Positions 50,887 through 59,300 of a stretch of DNA of 64,000 nucleotides are shown here, piece after piece. The DNA lies in NCBI GenBank assembly GCA_963701995.1, contig OY969693.1:1-64000 (forward strand), in the 5' to 3' direction. A program made the translations under genes and the position numbers. The first letter of the stretch is position 1. Every line of letters starts with the position of its first letter. The notes under the pieces are model-generated. The model was not told the DNA's origin, searched no databases, and saw only the letters and a program-made list of their open reading frames with translations. Source of the stretch: Methanoflorens sp963701995. Its GTDB lineage: Archaea; Halobacteriota; Bog-38; Methanoflorentales; Methanoflorentaceae.

Positions 50887-51207
50887 GAGCAACCGAATAC
50901 CATACCGTTGATTTTATGGAACCCCTCGCTGCGATTGAGTGCGCTTCACGGTATTCATAATACTACTTGGCCGCCTCACAGCGGCAGAAATCCCTGAGCC
51001 ACTGGGTGCTTGTGAAAATGCGGACTCCCCCCAACGGGGACGAGGCAAAGTGTCTTTCGCATTCTGCTTGAATGAAATAACGCGATATTAAGCAGTAGGC
51101 AACGATTTAATGCTTGTATCATTTTATATAACCTTAGTCATATATATGTATGGTCTTACCAAAACGACAGAAAGTTTTTATAGTGCACTCAAACGAGTAG
51201 GTTACTG
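50887..51207. other. Divergent intergenic region between the acs operon and moaD
   Basis: About 320 bases without a gene. It carries a minus-strand TATA (CCATAAAAT, 50911-50919) for the ferredoxin/acs operon and a plus-strand TATA (TTTTTATAG, about 51175-51183) about 25 bases before the moaD ATG. A very AT-rich segment (51118-51150, TATATAACC and CATATATATG) lies between. GAATACC (50895-50901) and GGTATTC (50950-50956) form a separated inverted repeat flanking the acs promoter. No RNA gene seen. Confidence 0.5.
50911..50919 (-). promoter_or_regulatory. TATA box of the ferredoxin-CODH/ACS operon
   Basis: Minus strand CCATAAAAT, about 25-30 bases before the ATG at 50886, predicts a leaderless mRNA that carries the ferredoxin gene, the fused CooS-AcsB, acsD and acsC. 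Confidence 0.45.
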
Positions 51208-51483
51208 ATGGGACTTGTGAACGTCCGTCTGTTCGCAAATTTGCGCGAAATCGTGGGACACCCCCACTTAGCTGTAGAGGCAGGCACAATACGCGAGGTG
51301 CTCGCAGCACTTCAGGCAGAGCACCCTGCATTGCGGTCCGTGCTCTGTGACGACGACGGTGAGGTTCGCTCATACATCACGATCCTCGTAAACGGCAAGA
51401 ATATACGCGAAATGGAAGCGCTCGCCACGATTCTGTCGGATGGCGATGAAGTTGCCATCTTCCCGCCTGTTTCGGGCGGCTAA
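51208..51483 (+). CDS. moaD: MoaD/ThiS-family sulfur carrier
   Basis: 91 aa. The beta-grasp fold (VNVRLFANLREIVGHPHLAV, ILVNGKNIREM, DGDEVAIFPPVSGG) ends in the diglycine that is adenylated and thiocarboxylated. DVLAALQAEHP-like helix and FPPVSGG ending are those of MoaD, the small subunit of molybdopterin synthase; a related SAMP-type role is possible in archaea. Preceded by a TATA for a leaderless mRNA. Beside a modE-like gene and a moeA fragment. Confidence 0.88.
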   Translation: MGLVNVRLFANLREIVGHPHLAVEAGTIREVLAALQAEHPALRSVLCDDDGEVRSYITILVNGKNIREMEALATILSDGDEVAIFPPVSGG

Positions 51484-51495
51484 CTAGCGTAAATA

Positions 51496-51831
51496 TCAAT
51501 CAGAGAGGTCGACGTACCATTTGGTAAGCTGGTTCAGTGAGCCTTCCATGCCTCGATAATCCCCTAGAAGCTCATAACCGAACGCAGTCAGCTTCGCCCC
51601 GCCCCCCTCTTTTCCGCCTCGCGTCCTCTCAACGAGAGACCGACCGAGCCGTTTTTCAACGACGGTTATGCGTTCCAGAGCGTAGCGGTACGACATCCCC
51701 AGCTCGCGCGCCGCGGCGCTTATAGACCCACGCCTATCTATTTCAGCAAAGAGCCTCATCGTGCCGAGGCCAAACACGTATTCCCCGTCTTCGCCGACGA
51801 ACCACAGCTTGAAACGTGGTCTGATTCTCAT
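51496..51831 (-). CDS. ModE-type winged-helix regulator (DNA-binding domain only)
   Basis: 111 aa. LysR-like HTH with ModE features: FGLGTMRLFAEIDRRGSISA, AARELGMSYRYALERI, LVERTRGGKEGGGAKLTAFG. There is no molybdate-binding TOBE region at the C-terminus, as in the short archaeal and bacterial versions. It probably controls molybdate/tungstate or cofactor genes; the neighbouring moaD and moeA fragment support that. Convergent with moaD (12-base gap). Confidence 0.85.
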   Translation of the reverse strand: MRIRPRFKLWFVGEDGEYVFGLGTMRLFAEIDRRGSISAAARELGMSYRYALERITVVEKRLGRSLVERTRGGKEGGGAKLTAFGYELLGDYRGMEGSLNQLTKWYVDLSD

Positions 51832-51874
51832 GCTGGTAAGCTATAATAGTCCATGTGCACACTTAACCATAACG

Positions 51875-52150
51875 ATGAAATTCAAAACACGAACTCCGTT
51901 CGAAGCGGCGCTGCATACGTTCCTCACCGCCATCGTGCCTATCGAAGAGACCGAGGTCACGCCAATACGAGAGGCGCGAGGGAGAGTGGTAGCACATCAG
52001 ATCATCGCACAAAGGGATGAACCCAACTATCGACGCGCCACAATGGATGGCTACGCGGTCGTTGCCGACCTAAACAGCTTGGCGTCCAGCCCGCTTGCTG
52101 ATGAGGAGCACGACTTCGTTATACTGGAAGACCGTCTCGATGAGCGGTGA
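51875..52150 (+). pseudogene. moeA: Truncated molybdopterin molybdotransferase (N-terminal fragment)
   Basis: 91 aa. The first 70 residues match the start of MoeA: FEAALHTFLTAIVPIEETEV, IREARGRVVAHQIIAQRDEP, NYRRATMDGYAVVAD. MoeA is about 400 aa; here the frame ends soon after the DGYAVVA motif, so the catalytic middle and C-terminal domains are missing. What follows (52151-52427) is non-coding, then tRNA genes. It is a remnant, possibly cut by a rearrangement at the tRNAs. MoeA inserts Mo or W into the pterin; a complete copy must lie elsewhere if the pathway works. Confidence 0.75.
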
Positions 52151-52427
52151 AGTGATTTCTTGCAGCGCCACGATCAAGTGAATTCGCTGGGTCGCTGCCA
52201 TCAGGCGTGCGAACCTATGATAAAACGCACTTGCGAACCAGATTGGCTAGATGACCTAGCTGGTGGAAAACGCTGGGTGTGCCGGCCTAGGTCCTCGACG
52301 GAGCGAGCCACCACGCTTTGCGTCCGCCCCAATATCGATGCAAACTAAAGCTGCCCCTTCGCTTGTCAAGCTCTGCCCCTGTTCTAGACAACTTTTTATT
52401 GTCAGAAGTCCCATAGCAGTTGCCATC

Positions 52428-52502
52428 GGGGTAGTAGGGTAGCTTGGTCCATCCTCGAGCGTTTGGGACGCTTGGACGGCAGTTCGAATCTGCCCTACCC
52501 CA
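52428..52502 (+). tRNA. tRNA-Pro(TGG)
   Basis: Cloverleaf folded by eye: acceptor GGGGTAG pairs with CTACCCC, then discriminator A (52502). T arm is GGCAG-TTCGAAT-CTGCC. The anticodon stem GAGCG/CGCTT closes a 7-base loop TTTGGGA, with anticodon TGG at 52464-52466. No intron, and no CCA is encoded. It lies just upstream of tRNA-Arg. Confidence 0.93.
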
Positions 52503-52537
52503 TAGGCTTAACACGCGCCATCGAAACCCCCTCATTA

Positions 52538-52612
52538 GGACTCGTAGCCTAGTCAGGATAGGGCACCGGCCTCCTAAGCCGGCGGTCGAGGGTTCAAATC
52601 CCTCCGGGTCCG
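52538..52612 (+). tRNA. tRNA-Arg(CCT)
   Basis: Acceptor GGACTCG pairs with CGGGTCC (one G-U pair), discriminator G. D stem GCCT/GGGC. Anticodon stem CCGGC/GCCGG closes loop CTCCTAA, with anticodon CCT at 52573-52575. T arm GAGGG-TTCAAAT-CCCTC. No intron. Forms a pair with tRNA-Pro 35 bases upstream. Confidence 0.94.
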
Positions 52613-52939
52613 CTTTTACGCTTTCAACCATGCTCACGCGGCATGTAGTTGACGCCAACGATGAAAGGCGCAAACGGACTAGGTAGCGCGCTCCCGCTCA
52701 TACGTAATGGCGTCGTTCGCGCGCACTTAGATTTTGCCCTTCCCTAGCGCACAACTCGTCGCGAACGCCAGCTGAACTCGTCAGACCTGGGGGCACGCGC
52801 TCGAAAAGGATGACTACGAGCTAATTCTATGCTAAGCTCGAGCGCTAGCAGCATCGAGCAGCGGCCAACCCGTGCTCGTGTGCCAATTCGCCCGAGCTAG
52901 TTTCGCAAGGCGCCGGACGCCCCGTCGATCTAGCAAGCG
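52613..52939. other. Intergenic stretch of about 325 bases
   Basis: Between tRNA-Arg and the 3' end of pheT. No open frame, RNA gene or repeat I can support. Together with 52151-52427 it surrounds the tRNA pair with non-coding DNA, in keeping with a past rearrangement. Confidence 0.4.
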
Positions 52940-54521
52940 TCACAGGCGGAACTCGAAAGCCGCTACAGGATAAATCAGTTTGTGCTCAACCAAAATATCC
53001 GGGTCGAGCTCCCCAAAAGTTCCTACGGCCTGTCCATTGACGATAATTGTCGCACGCCTTCCCTCAATGAATGATGGGTCGGCAGATTCAGTGACCTCAA
53101 ACGGACGGTCGAGCTCCCGCAAGACCGCATTCACAACCTTTTTTATTTCCGTGAAATTGGCTGAGCTGGATGCGATAACGCCCGCGCAAAGGCGACGTTC
53201 TTCGGCCGCGTCGGCGACAAGGCGGACCACGTCACCCACCTCAAACACCATTTGTGGGTACTCTCGGTGCTGGTTGAGGGCCAACGTGTCTATCAAGCCA
53301 GGCAACAAACTCGTTCGCAGGCTAATGTGCTCCTCAAGGAGCGGATTCTCAATAATGACGGCTTCTTTGGGATCGGACGCCAACATAAGCGTGATGACCT
53401 CAAGGAATCCCAGTCCCTGTAGCACGCCCCTAACGACGGTTGACCGCTGCTCTTCTTCCAGCCTGCTGCCGATAGTTCCAAGCTTCGGAAACGAAGGCGG
53501 AAGGTTTTCGTAACCAAAACCGATAGCAATGTCTTCTATGATGTCAACCGGATGCATGATGTCAGTCCGGTAGCACGGAACGGACACCGTAATCTCGACT
53601 GCGTGCACCTCGGCGTTCATCCGCATTTTTTGAAGTGAGGTCGTGATCACCTCGTCCGCGATCTTGGTGCCAATACGCCGCATTACGTCGCTATTCTTGA
53701 CGACGAATGTCGAGCTGCCCATGTTCAGGAGTACACTGCACGCGGTCGCCACCTCCATAAACGACGTCAACCGTCTCGATCGACGCTCCTCGGTCATGCA
53801 GCGCTGCGACAAGTATGTGAAGGCAGTCTTGAATAGCTTTCAGCTCGATACCCGTCACGTCAATGAAGAGATCGGTCGTCTTATCGGTAACGCGGGTGAG
53901 CTCACCGTTAATAATGGGCGGAAATGAGAGAACGTGATCGTTTGCGTCTAAGATTAGGGGGTGGTGATCGCCGACGATGTGTGCATATTCCTTTCCCTTC
54001 GGATGGACGCGAAGAATCTCTGCAGGGGTCATCGGTTCGGAAAAATCGAGTGGTATAAACGCGACTTCACCAAGAGTGTACCTAAACGGCGGGCAGACGC
54101 GAGAGAGATCGTGAATCCCTATGGAAGCCTTTCTGCGGTCCCGCCCGACCCCCCAGTGCAGGTCCTCCTGCAGATCGATCAAAGACTTAATCGTCCTTTC
54201 ATCGATCGTAATTCCTCTCACAACGGCGCAAACCACGTGTGGGCGCACCGCGTTTACCGATGGGTCGACCCCGATTTCGATGCCCGATGGTGAGGTCGCA
54301 TACGCGGGAAGACCCCTCTCTAGTCCCAGCATCCCTTTTATGGCTCGGGCCGCGCCCTCAACACTAAACAAATCAGGCCTGTTTGGGAAAAACTCGACCT
54401 GTATCTCGTCGTCGACGCACTCAACATCTGCCCCGAGGCGCGGAAGCAACTCAACGATCGTGTGAACGTCGGCGCCAACCATCTCCTCAAGCTCCGCACG
54501 ATTAAGGGTAACAACTGGCAT
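52940..54521 (-). pseudogene. pheT: Phenylalanyl-tRNA synthetase beta subunit, interrupted by a frameshift
   Basis: Two overlapping frames make one PheT. The first (54521-53691) starts VTLNRAELEEMVGADVHTIV and holds the N-terminal and B3/B4 editing domains (FFPNRPDLFSVEGAARAIKG, YTLGEVAFIPLDF). The second (to 52940) has the B5 and catalytic-like core (VPCYRTDIMHPVDIIEDIAI, GFGYENLPPSFP, ENPLLEEHISLRTSLLPGLI, and FEFRL at the end). The frames join near 53720-53735, between CTPEHG and SSTFVV, where one base too many is present. Removing it gives about 526 aa, normal for the archaeal subunit. Essential gene, so a sequencing error is plausible. Follows pheS. Confidence 0.88.
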
Positions 54522-54530
54522 TTGGACACC

Positions 54531-56021
54531 TCAACGCAGCGCGCTTGGCGTATCGCGCAGCCAAGCGACGTCACTCATGTAGAGCTTTCTGATGTCGGCC
54601 AGCCCCATTTTGAGCATAGCAATCCTCTCAATACCGATGCTGAATCCCAAAACGCTTTTGAGCCCTAACGGCTGAGTCACTTCGGGCCGAAAGACGCCGG
54701 CCCCTACCAGCTCAAGCCAGCTGCCGTCCACAAAGACATCGCCCTCAAGGCTCGGCTCGGTGAAAGGAAAATAGCCGGGTCTAAATCGAACGCGATTAAA
54801 TCCGAGCCGCTCAAAGACCGCCTTAAGCACGCTGATCAGGTCGGCCAGGCTAAGGTCTTCACCGTGAATTGTCCCCTCGCACTGGTGAAACTGCGGCAGA
54901 TGCGTTGAGTCCATGCTTTCTCGTCGGAACACGCGGTCGATGCCGAAAATCATTGTCGGGGGCTGCGGATGGCGTACCAGATAACGAAATGCGGACCCGG
55001 TCGTGTGGGTTCGTAAGACCGCTCTGCGCGATCGCTCGAGGTCAAATTCGCCGCCCCACCCTATAGAACCCTCGCAACCGAACCTGTGTGCTGCTGCCAC
55101 GCGCGCTGCTAAGTCCGTTGGCAATTCGAGCGCTGCTGGGCGACTGAGGTAGAACGTGTCTTGTTCATCGCGTGCGGGATGGTCTTGCGGCACGAACAGA
55201 ACGTCGAAATTATGGAATTCACTTTCGACGATCGGCCCCCCGAACTCGGTAAATCCCATCGAAATGAAGATTTCGCGCATTTCATCAATAAGGCGTCGCA
55301 GCGGATGTGCTTTGCCGGGATAAAGCGGAAGGGTAGCGGCTCTTACGTCGTAGGGCTTCAATCGTCCTCGCCAAGCCCCAGTTCTGATGAGTTCAGACGT
55401 AAGATCAGCAACATCATAGTCGGCCGTGGGTGGCGCACGCAGTGGCGTTTCGTCGCCCGCTTGGGTCAAAATGACCTCACGTGATACAATCTGGTGTGCG
55501 TGCACGACATTGCGCTTTTCGAGCTCTTTAAGAGCCGGTTCTGCTACTTGTCGCTCAACCGAGACGTCGTTCAAGGTGAAGTGGATCCCAGCCTTGACGT
55601 CCTGAAGCATGCGCTCTTCCGGCAGTTGGTCTGCCTCGCGAGGTGAGAGTACGGAGTCGCCATTCGCAGTCTCGATGCTGGCCCACCCGCGACGCTTGAG
55701 CCAGCCAACGGCGATTGACACGGCTGGAAAGATGCTCTTGAGGTCCGTCAGCAGAGTTGGCCCATTTATGAGCAAGTAGTCGTGAACCTGCCGTTCTGGA
55801 AGCCCCTTTTCAGCGTAAGTTGCGCCCTCAGCTGTGAGTTTGTAGACAGTTTCGACGGTTTCTTTTACCTGCGCCAGCCCCTCTGTTTGAAGAAGGTACG
55901 CTGATTGAAGAACTGTCTCGGTTTTCAAGCTGGCGTCTTTTGACAGGGCTTCAACGGTCCCTCGCTTTGCGCGCTTAAGGGCACGAAAAAGTGTCCAGTC
56001 ATTTTTAGATAGCTGCACCAT
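54531..56021 (-). CDS. pheS: Phenylalanyl-tRNA synthetase alpha subunit
   Basis: 496 aa from the ATG at 56021. N-terminal winged-helix modules (about 1-200) bind tRNA. The class II core has motif 1 near HPLRRLIDEMREIFISMGFT, motif 2 FRRESMDSTHLPQFHQCEGT, and motif 3 VLGFSIGIERIAMLKMGLAD. GPIVESEFHNFDVLFVPQDH-PARDEQDTFY is the PheS signature. It charges tRNA-Phe with PheT, encoded nine bases downstream on the same strand. Confidence 0.96.
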   Translation of the reverse strand: MVQLSKNDWTLFRALKRAKRGTVEALSKDASLKTETVLQSAYLLQTEGLAQVKETVETVYKLTAEGATYAEKGLPERQVHDYLLINGPTLLTDLKSIFPAVSIAVGWLKRRGWASIETANGDSVLSPREADQLPEERMLQDVKAGIHFTLNDVSVERQVAEPALKELEKRNVVHAHQIVSREVILTQAGDETPLRAPPTADYDVADLTSELIRTGAWRGRLKPYDVRAATLPLYPGKAHPLRRLIDEMREIFISMGFTEFGGPIVESEFHNFDVLFVPQDHPARDEQDTFYLSRPAALELPTDLAARVAAAHRFGCEGSIGWGGEFDLERSRRAVLRTHTTGSAFRYLVRHPQPPTMIFGIDRVFRRESMDSTHLPQFHQCEGTIHGEDLSLADLISVLKAVFERLGFNRVRFRPGYFPFTEPSLEGDVFVDGSWLELVGAGVFRPEVTQPLGLKSVLGFSIGIERIAMLKMGLADIRKLYMSDVAWLRDTPSALR

Positions 56022-56231
56022 ACGAATCTCTGACGTTATAAGGAGTAAAATACGCGTATTGCTACTCACGTACACACGATTATTATTTATTGTTACCTGT
56101 CGACACAAACCATATGCAGGCCAAAATGACGGTATTGTCGCGCAGCGAGTCTCTCTGGCTGGGCCTCAGCGCGGCCTAGGATTCAACGACTTGTTGCGAG
56201 CCACCACGACACAGGTGGGGCATTGCGGGGG

Positions 56232-56811
56232 ATGGCTAGTGGCAGATTACGGAAATCCATTTTTTTGTTCAGGAGAGACTTACGCATAAGCGACAACACT
56301 GGGCTGATTGAAGCGTCTAAGGCCTCTAAAACGGTGGTGCCCTTGTTTGTCTTTGACCCGAGACAAGGAGCGCGAAATCCGTACTTCAGTCCGAATGCGT
56401 TCCAGTCCATGATCGAATCACTCGACGACCTCGCCCGCCAAGTGACGGCGGCACGTGGCCGATTATTCATTTTTCGGGGACGCCCAGAGACGATCGTAGA
56501 TCGCCTGGTCGCTGAGGAGGATATCGAGGCTGTTTTCATAAACAAAGATTATACTCCTTTCAGCAGAATACGAGACGTTGCGATCGCAAAAGCTTGCCAA
56601 AACAGAGATGTCGCATTTCGCTGCTGTTCCGACGTGCTACTCCACGAGCCAACTGACGTCCTGAAAGACGATGGGAAACCGTAACGATCTTCTCGCATTT
56701 TCTCAGGAAAGCGCGCTCAGTTCCAGTCCGACCTATCAGTGTTGCTGAGGTTGGCAATCTTTCGAATGTGCGCGTCGCGTCAGTAGACGCTAGATGGAGA
56801 ACCCTTTGAGA
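56232..56811 (+). pseudogene. phr: Deoxyribodipyrimidine photolyase remnant
   Basis: The frame from 56232 encodes the N-terminal antenna domain of a photolyase (SIFLFRRDLRISDNTGLIEA, VVPLFVFDPRQ, FLIFRG-type LFIFRGRPE, VFINKDYTPFSRIRDVAI). It stops at a TAA (56682-56684) right after DDGKP. With one added base it continues in the next frame as YTIFSHFLRKARSVPV, as a photolyase should, to a TGA at 56811. The remaining 270 or so residues, with the FAD-binding domain, are absent, because trpS ends at 56863 on the other strand. So it has a frameshift and a truncation and cannot make an active enzyme. Confidence 0.8.
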
Positions 56812-56862
56812 ATAATCGATCCTGACCGCACGGTGTTTCGAAGAGGGGGTTACCGGATCAAG

Positions 56863-57993
56863 TCATTCCTGACAGTCACGGATGATAAAATCCTCTATTC
56901 GGTCTTGCGCTTGCTCGCGCGCAGCCTGGTGTTGTTTGAGGAATTGCACGACCTTGTCAGCGAGCTCATTCTTACACTCGCCACAAGCGCGCGCGCCGCG
57001 CAAACACTCTTCTCGCAGCTCAAGGGCCCGCTTATCGTCCTGCTCAAAGAGGTAGAATGAGTACTGATACACCGCACAAATATCAGGCACCCCGCCTAAA
57101 TCCCTCTGTTCTTGCACCGTCGTTCGCCCTCCAGTAAAGGCGTTGGCAATTTTCGTGCGCGCCTCCTCTGGACTGTCTGTGGTGAAGATGCTCGTTTCAG
57201 GAATCGATGCAGACATTTTGTCGAGTCCTAAGAGGCTCGGGAAAAAGCGGCTGTGGATTAGTGCGGGCTTGTAGTACCCCATTTTTGGAGCTACATCACG
57301 AGTTATACGAAAATGTGGGTCTTGGTCGATCGCACACGGGATCAATACCGGAACGTTTCGCCCGGACAAGATCGCGGGAAGAAATGCTGGCGCCGATTGC
57401 ATGCTCGTGAAGAAGACCATTCCGATGTTGGTGCTACTGTCGAATCCGAAGACCGCGCGAGCTGCCGAAAATGTCACGCGTTTTGCCACTTCTAGCGCAA
57501 TCGGATAGAGGGTTCGTGCGTACTCCGTGTCGAGGAATATCCGAGTCTTCTCCGGATCAAAGCCGAGCGCTATTAGATCAAGGGCATTGTCATACGAAAA
57601 ACCGCGCGTCGCATTAGCACTTAGCTCGTCCTTCTGTAGGAATTTTTCATCGTCGGTCATCTGAAAGTATAGGTCTGCATCAAATGCGTCTTGCAGGTAT
57701 TTCGTGAAGATCCATGGCATCAGATGACCAAGATGCGTGTGCCCTGAAGGCCCTCGCCCGGTGTAGAGAACGAACTTTTCACCCGCTTCGTACCGATCCA
57801 GTATCCAGTTAAAGTCTCGATGCGAGAAGAAGACCTGCCTTCGCAACATAGGCGGGATTGAGCCGGTAAACCTCTTGAATCGCGCCAAGAGCGCGTCGTC
57901 AATGGGCTGCGTGCCAAAGAGCGCCGTCAGCTTCTTATAGTCGACGTGGCCCTCTACTTCCCACGGTGTGACGAGAAATTCATCGCTTGGCAT
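56863..57993 (-). CDS. trpS: Tryptophanyl-tRNA synthetase
   Basis: 376 aa. Class I Rossmann core: FVLYTGRGPSGHTHLGHLMP carries the HIGH-type motif (GHTHLGH), and LDKMSASIPETSIF carries the KMSKS-type motif (KMSAS). The block PCAIDQDPHFRITRDVAPKM and the N-terminal FTGSIPPMLRRQVFFSHRDF are those of the archaeal/eukaryal TrpRS type. Full length. Charges tRNA-Trp. Convergent with the photolyase remnant; upstream neighbour endA is transcribed in the same direction, about 150 bases away. Confidence 0.95.
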   Translation of the reverse strand: MPSDEFLVTPWEVEGHVDYKKLTALFGTQPIDDALLARFKRFTGSIPPMLRRQVFFSHRDFNWILDRYEAGEKFVLYTGRGPSGHTHLGHLMPWIFTKYLQDAFDADLYFQMTDDEKFLQKDELSANATRGFSYDNALDLIALGFDPEKTRIFLDTEYARTLYPIALEVAKRVTFSAARAVFGFDSSTNIGMVFFTSMQSAPAFLPAILSGRNVPVLIPCAIDQDPHFRITRDVAPKMGYYKPALIHSRFFPSLLGLDKMSASIPETSIFTTDSPEEARTKIANAFTGGRTTVQEQRDLGGVPDICAVYQYSFYLFEQDDKRALELREECLRGARACGECKNELADKVVQFLKQHQAAREQAQDRIEDFIIRDCQE

Positions 57994-58141
57994 CGTTGTC
58001 GGCCTTGTTCCGATACGTATTTCGGCTAGTGATAGTCACCAGCAATTATAAAGACACCGCATAGTAGCGAAGACCTCAAGGCGCTGCAACTTGCTTGCCA
58101 GATCAGGCGTATCGCGACGTCGCGTGCCAACGGCAGGCGGG

Positions 58142-59179
58142 TTACGGTTTTGCCCGCCCAATGTCAAGGTACTCGAGACCGTTTTTTCCACTATAAGCAA
58201 AGATCATTCGTTTGCGCACGCCGTGTGCGAGACGCACGGCGCGTGACATCTCCGGAAGCATTACGACATAGTCCTCCGGAAGTGCGTGCACGAGGTACTT
58301 CGAATGCGGTATCGCGCTTACGTCGCTGACTTCCTCATATGCCCTAAAATGGCTGCCAAATTTGAAACCTGTTTTCACGACCAAACCGCGATCGCGAAGA
58401 TCCGTGTATACATCAAGCTTCCTCACGAATTCTGGTTCGAGGGCCTTCGCCTTGCGCGTGAATTGCCGTGCGGTGAAGCGCTTGTTCGTCGCCCCGTCCT
58501 CAACTGGCAACCCGAGTCGCATCAGGTACGCACACTCAAGAAGCGAGAGCTGGAGCAATTTCTCATCAACGAGCTTTCCGTAAAAGCCAGCTCCGTAGAG
58601 CTGCACGGCGTGTTGCTGATCCCAGATAACGACTCGGTCGTCAAGAAGAGTGGCGTCGGCTTCAGAGAGGTCCACCGTTAAGGGCGCCATCTTGCCCCGC
58701 ATGCGCGCGTTTTTAGCTTCGTAGAAGGTCAGATCGCTTTCCCCGTCAACGACCGCAAGAAGCATCTTCTTCCGCACGTTTTGAGTGAGTTTGACCTTTT
58801 GCACGAGGTCAGCAAAGGGAACGGCAATACGTTCTGAAAGCACGTAGACATAGGCAGAAGCCGCACCCTCGCCTGGCCGTCCTCCGCGCGGATAGAGCCG
58901 GAAGTCCGTCACGCTTGGTTGCACGTAGTAACCCCGTTCGCGAAGGTCCTTGTAGACCACATATTTGAGGTCAAAGTAGGGTTGCTTGCCCGAAGCTCTT
59001 TTCATAAACTCTTTGAGCGAGACCCCCAGCTCAAGCCGATCCCGTTCTATCAAGAAGGCAGCTTCGACGAGTGACAGCTCGAGGCCGTCGCCTTTCAGCC
59101 GACCATAGTAGCTGTAGTCCTCCTCCGCAAAGGACCCCCTAGAGAGCACCACTTTGTCGTCTTTTATGTCAAACGCCAT
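58142..59179 (-). CDS. endA: tRNA-splicing endonuclease, two-domain (alpha2-type)
   Basis: 345 aa containing two copies of the EndA fold. The C-terminal copy is catalytic: VYTDLRDRGLVVKTGFKFGS followed by HFRAYEE, SKYLVHALPEDY, and AHGVRKRMIFAY (Tyr/His/Lys triad). The N-terminal copy (VYKDLRERGYYVQPSVTDFR) lacks the His (DFRLY in place of HFRAY), so it is structural. This is the homodimeric, fused-repeat type seen in Archaeoglobus. It cuts introns from pre-tRNA and rRNA at bulge-helix-bulge sites. Confidence 0.93.
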   Translation of the reverse strand: MAFDIKDDKVVLSRGSFAEEDYSYYGRLKGDGLELSLVEAAFLIERDRLELGVSLKEFMKRASGKQPYFDLKYVVYKDLRERGYYVQPSVTDFRLYPRGGRPGEGAASAYVYVLSERIAVPFADLVQKVKLTQNVRKKMLLAVVDGESDLTFYEAKNARMRGKMAPLTVDLSEADATLLDDRVVIWDQQHAVQLYGAGFYGKLVDEKLLQLSLLECAYLMRLGLPVEDGATNKRFTARQFTRKAKALEPEFVRKLDVYTDLRDRGLVVKTGFKFGSHFRAYEEVSDVSAIPHSKYLVHALPEDYVVMLPEMSRAVRLAHGVRKRMIFAYSGKNGLEYLDIGRAKP

Positions 59180-59300
59180 CTTCGCGCACCGTTCCTGTCA
59201 TTTCCCATTGCTGATGACGCGATATTACTTTTTCCCCCTAATGCATAGCTTAAAATAGCATTCAGCGGAGAATCTTATTGTTATCGGGCAGGGTCAGAGG

